DNA of 64,000 nt from Nissolia schottii (lineage: Eukaryota > Streptophyta > Magnoliopsida > Fabales > Fabaceae). The notes beneath the pieces were generated by a model. That model was given only the letters and a program-made list of their open reading frames with translations, searched no databases and was not told the origin of the DNA. The stretch is from the NCBI GenBank assembly GCA_003254905.1, contig QANU01086934.1, positions 30,032 through 94,031 of the forward strand, written 5' to 3'. The position numbers were made by a program, and so were the translations under genes. Shown here piece after piece: positions 60,697-64,000 of the stretch. Numbering within the stretch: position 1 is the stretch's first letter; every line of letters starts with the position of its first letter.

Positions 60697-63600
60697 ATGT
60701 TGGAAATGGAGAAGGATTTTGATTCGAAGTTGAAGATTCAGGGGAATTCTTCCTCCTCTTCCAATGGTGGTGGTGGGAATGTGCAGAGATCCAAGAGCTT
60801 TGCTTTTAGGGCTCCACAGGAGAATTACACCATTCAGGACTTTGAGCTTGGCAAGATCTATGGCGTTGGCTCTTATTCTAAGGTATGACACGTGGAATTG
60901 TGACGTTTTTCATTTTTATTTTTTGTAATTTTTGTTGTCGTGTGGGTTGATGTTTGTTTGCTTTTATTTTTATGATTTTTGTTTTTGTGATTGTTTTGTG
61001 CAAGGGTTTGATAGATGCACGAATCCGTTGGATAATGTTGGCATTGTGATTTTGTTATATAAAACACATGTAATCTATTTTGTTATGTAAATTGGTGGTT
61101 GCCTTTTGGATAATGGTTGATGTGTGTTGTGCAGTTGAGATCATGGGGCAGCATTTTCATCCTTGTGGCTATATATTGGTGCGAAACACTATTAGGAAAT
61201 TTTAATTTATTAGGGAGATTCCGTTTTTGATGCTCTGGCATCAATGGTTGCTGAAAAGCCTATTATGAAGACTGCTTGCACCTCCATGTTTTCCCTAGGA
61301 AAATTTCCTGCATTTTGTGTACTACTTCTTTGATAGGCCTCGTGGTATTGTGAACTATATTCAAAAATTCAGATTTGGATATTAAACCATTATTTTTAAA
61401 CAAAATGGAGCTTCATGGTTACATTTGAAGTAACTAGTGAGCATTAGATATGTTGCAGAGCTTGAAGTATAGCACGTTGTCAGTTGTAAAGATTCTAGTG
61501 AACTGAATTAACGATTGGCTTACTAGTATGTGGTTGAATTAGCCGGAGTTTACATGAAAATATTAGTGCACGTAATTAGCATCACTTAATACCTTAAGGG
61601 TGTACTGTAGTGTGTGATGCCTTACTTCTTTTGCACAAAAGGGTTCCTTTTTCTAATTTGTAAGGAATTTCACCCTGCACGTTGCTTGCCATTAGAACAC
61701 ACTTATTTAACTGCATTGCTATCCAATCTGAGTATGTGGCGTCTTACTGAAAACATGTTTTTTAAACTTTTCTGGTGAAGGAAGGTAACATGGTCCCAGC
61801 TATGTTTTAGTAAACACCTTTCTTTGCGTCTATTTCTCAACCGATTCTCCCCCCTTTTATAAAGACTTCTTTTGGCTTGCTGTTGTGGTGTTTAAAATGC
61901 ATTAGCTGTTCAAGTTGTTTTAATAAAGATTGTGCGTTATTCTTTTAAACCTTTGAGCGCTTAATTTTCTATAGTAAAGATTATACACGCAGAATATTGG
62001 TTTTCCAATGAGTTGTGAGTGAACTTCTTGATAGATTTAATGATCATAGATTTAAAGATCTCCTTTGCTTCTGCGTCTCTAGTTCTTTGTACCATTCCAA
62101 AAACTTTTCATTTGGACTGTTGGTTGAGTTTGTAGTTACTTTCTATTATATATTATCACCAAACATCTTTCTTATTATGTTTAAAGGTTGTAAGGGCAAA
62201 GAAGAAGGACACAGGAACTGTGTATGCGATGAAGATCATGGACAAAAAATTTATTACGAAAGAGAACAAAACAGCTTATGTGAAGTTGGAACGTATAGTG
62301 CTTGATCAACTGGATCATCCTGGCATTGTGCGGCTATATTTCACATTTCAAGACACATTTTCTCTGTGTGAGTATCCTGAGTGTTTTCCTCTGTTTACTC
62401 ACATTTTCTGTAGCTTACTCCTCTCTTTGTGATTTCTTCTCTGTATTCTTTTTGCTCCCCTTGTTTGGCATGTTGGTCTACATATTATTTGACATTGTAT
62501 CTTCCTCTTTTCTTTGTTCCTTTTCAATTGGAGAAGACATGGCACTTGAATCCTGTGAAGGTGGAGAACTTTTTGATCAAATAACCAGGGTAAGCTAACA
62601 TAGAACTTCAATTCAATAGGACCATTACACAATTCAATAACAAACCCTAGTACTTTGTGAAAGGAATGTGTTTGGTTTTGCATAATTTTAACTCTTTTAG
62701 TGTTATTCCCTTTCAGTGGCAACATAAGTGATTGATATAGTTTAAGTGAAATTCATAATCGGCCAACGCAGTTACTAAAACCTTTTATATTTGTGTTCCT
62801 ATCAAGACTTGTTTCTATCTGTTGGCCTCTCTTAAGAGAAATATTTGTAGTTTCAGACTCAGTATTGTTTGGAATTTGGAAGTTTTTAAAATGTAGCCAG
62901 TATCATTCAGCATTCTTGTTACTTCATGATATCTAGTAGCAAGCTTTCTGGTTTTCTGTATGCAGAAAGGTCGTCTAACTGAGGACGAGGCACGATTCTA
63001 TGCAGCTGAAGTTGTGGATGCTCTCGAATACATACATAACTTGGGATTGATACATCGAGATATAAAGGTAGTTCTGCGGCATGCTTATACTGCATCATTG
63101 CCATGTATGACCATGTGAGAATATTAAGTTTCTTCAATTGCAGCCCGAGAACTTGTTACTTACAGCTGAAGGACATATCAAAATAGCAGATTTTGGGAGT
63201 GTGAAGCCTATGCAGGATAGCAAAATCACTGTCCTTCCAAATGCAGCATCAGGTAATATAAGAATAATGTGGAAGCTGCTTTGTAATGTTTATAATTATT
63301 CTTACATATGGTATTTATTTATTTTTTTCTTTTTATTTCTAGATGACAAAGCCTGCACGTTTGTGGGAACTGCTGCTTACGTACCTCCAGAGGTCCTCAA
63401 TTCCTCTCCAGCAACTTTTGGGTAGGGACTAAATTGTTCAGTAATATAGATAGTTCTATGTTGTTAGATAATAATTTTTCTTATGTGAGTTCTCCGGTGT
63501 ATGTGGATTAATTTTTAGTCCAGTGTGTTAATTTTGTAAATTGAGGATTATTTTGGGCAGTTAAGCAGTCAAGTTCGTTCAGGCACTGAGTTTCGTTATT

Positions 63601-64000
63601 GCTTTTGTTCCATGCTTGTTCTCCGTGTAGTAACATTTTTCATTTTTGTTTTACTTCCCTCAATGTATTACCACAGAAATGACCTCTGGGCACTTGGATG
63701 CACATTATACCAAATGCTTTCTGGAACTTCCCCTTTTAAAGATGCAAGTGAATGGCTTATATTCCAAAGAATTATAGCAAGAGAAATTCGATTTCCTGAT
63801 TACTTTTCTGACGAAGCAAGAGACCTTATTGACCGGCTACTGGTTAGTACTCTTTGGCTCTGCACAGAAATCTTAGCATCCCTTGCGCTCTTCCTATTTT
63901 TGCAATCGTTGTTACTCTTTAAATTGACATAGGAAGAGCATAAAGCAGAGTAAACTCTAGGATTGAAGTGTTTCATTTCTGGTTTTCATGGGCGTACATA
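60697..64000 (+). CDS. PDK1: 3-phosphoinositide-dependent protein kinase 1, 5' part (7 exons; continues past the window)
   Basis: Exons are 60697-60882, 62187-62367, 62537-62589, 62966-63067, 63144-63252, 63343-63421 and 63677-63842. All junctions are GT-AG and phases agree. These encode the first 292 residues. The kinase features are the Gly loop GVGSYSKV (56-63), catalytic Lys78 (YAMK), the alpha-C Glu97 (KLER), HRDIKPEN (170-177), DFG 190-192, and an activation segment with Thr216 in [14 protein letters not shown], matching the Ser that PDK1 autophosphorylates in animals. Residues after RDLIDRLL, including the kinase end and the lipid-binding PH domain, lie beyond 64000. PDK1 phosphorylates the activation loop of plant AGC kinases (PINOID/D6PK/OXI1 types) at membranes. 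The start MLEMEKDFD matches the homologue's N-terminus. Confidence 0.96.

Overview
This window is nuclear DNA from a eudicot plant, most likely a legume. It is AT-rich, and its genes have GT-AG introns, long 5' leaders and CT/GA-rich promoters. About two thirds of it is decayed transposable elements. The legume guess rests on recalled resemblance: a GTAATCAATTAC-type array, LTRs rich in CGCTCAGCG, and proteins close to legume homologues. No prokaryotic feature, organelle gene, CRISPR array or intact viral genome was seen, and no convincing tRNA or rRNA gene.

Layout. 1-3.5 kb holds a foldback-type repeat, a plant-mobile-domain pseudogene (+) and a MULE transposase fragment (-) that converge. 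3.57-9.68 kb is copy A of a non-coding segment whose expanded copy B lies at 21.96-34.08 kb. Between them are a ~115-bp tandem array (9.9-10.7 kb), a broken Ty1-copia element (12.4-15.7 kb) split by a 1.28-kb insertion that carries gene-like sequence, MITEs, and a second tandem duplication (17.6-19.0 and 19.4-21.4 kb). Three solo LTRs have exact 5-bp target-site duplications: 20048-20635 (ATTTC), 22752-24326 (GTGGG) and 29019-31486 (ATAAC). 34-45 kb is AT-rich, with MITE-like elements and microsatellites but no recognised gene.

Genes. The two real genes are both on the + strand. GINT1 (45531-49635, four exons, 760 aa predicted) is a Golgi glycosyltransferase of family GT64 that adds the HexNAc sugar to GIPC sphingolipids. 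PDK1 (from 60697, seven exons visible, runs off the right end) is the 3-phosphoinositide-dependent kinase that activates plant AGC kinases. Their Arabidopsis counterparts have consecutive locus numbers (At5g04500 and At5g04510), so this is conserved microsynteny. No functional link between the two is shown. Both leaders carry short upstream ORFs.

The most interesting structure is between these genes. A ~2-kb segment starting in the GINT1 3' flank is duplicated (49851-51946 and 56980-59596). The two copies are separated by a half MITE and a 4.69-kb non-autonomous Helitron (52292-56979) that has captured part of an F-box gene. The Helitron 3' end falls exactly where homology of the second copy begins. 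This suggests that recombination between two Helitron insertions made the duplication.
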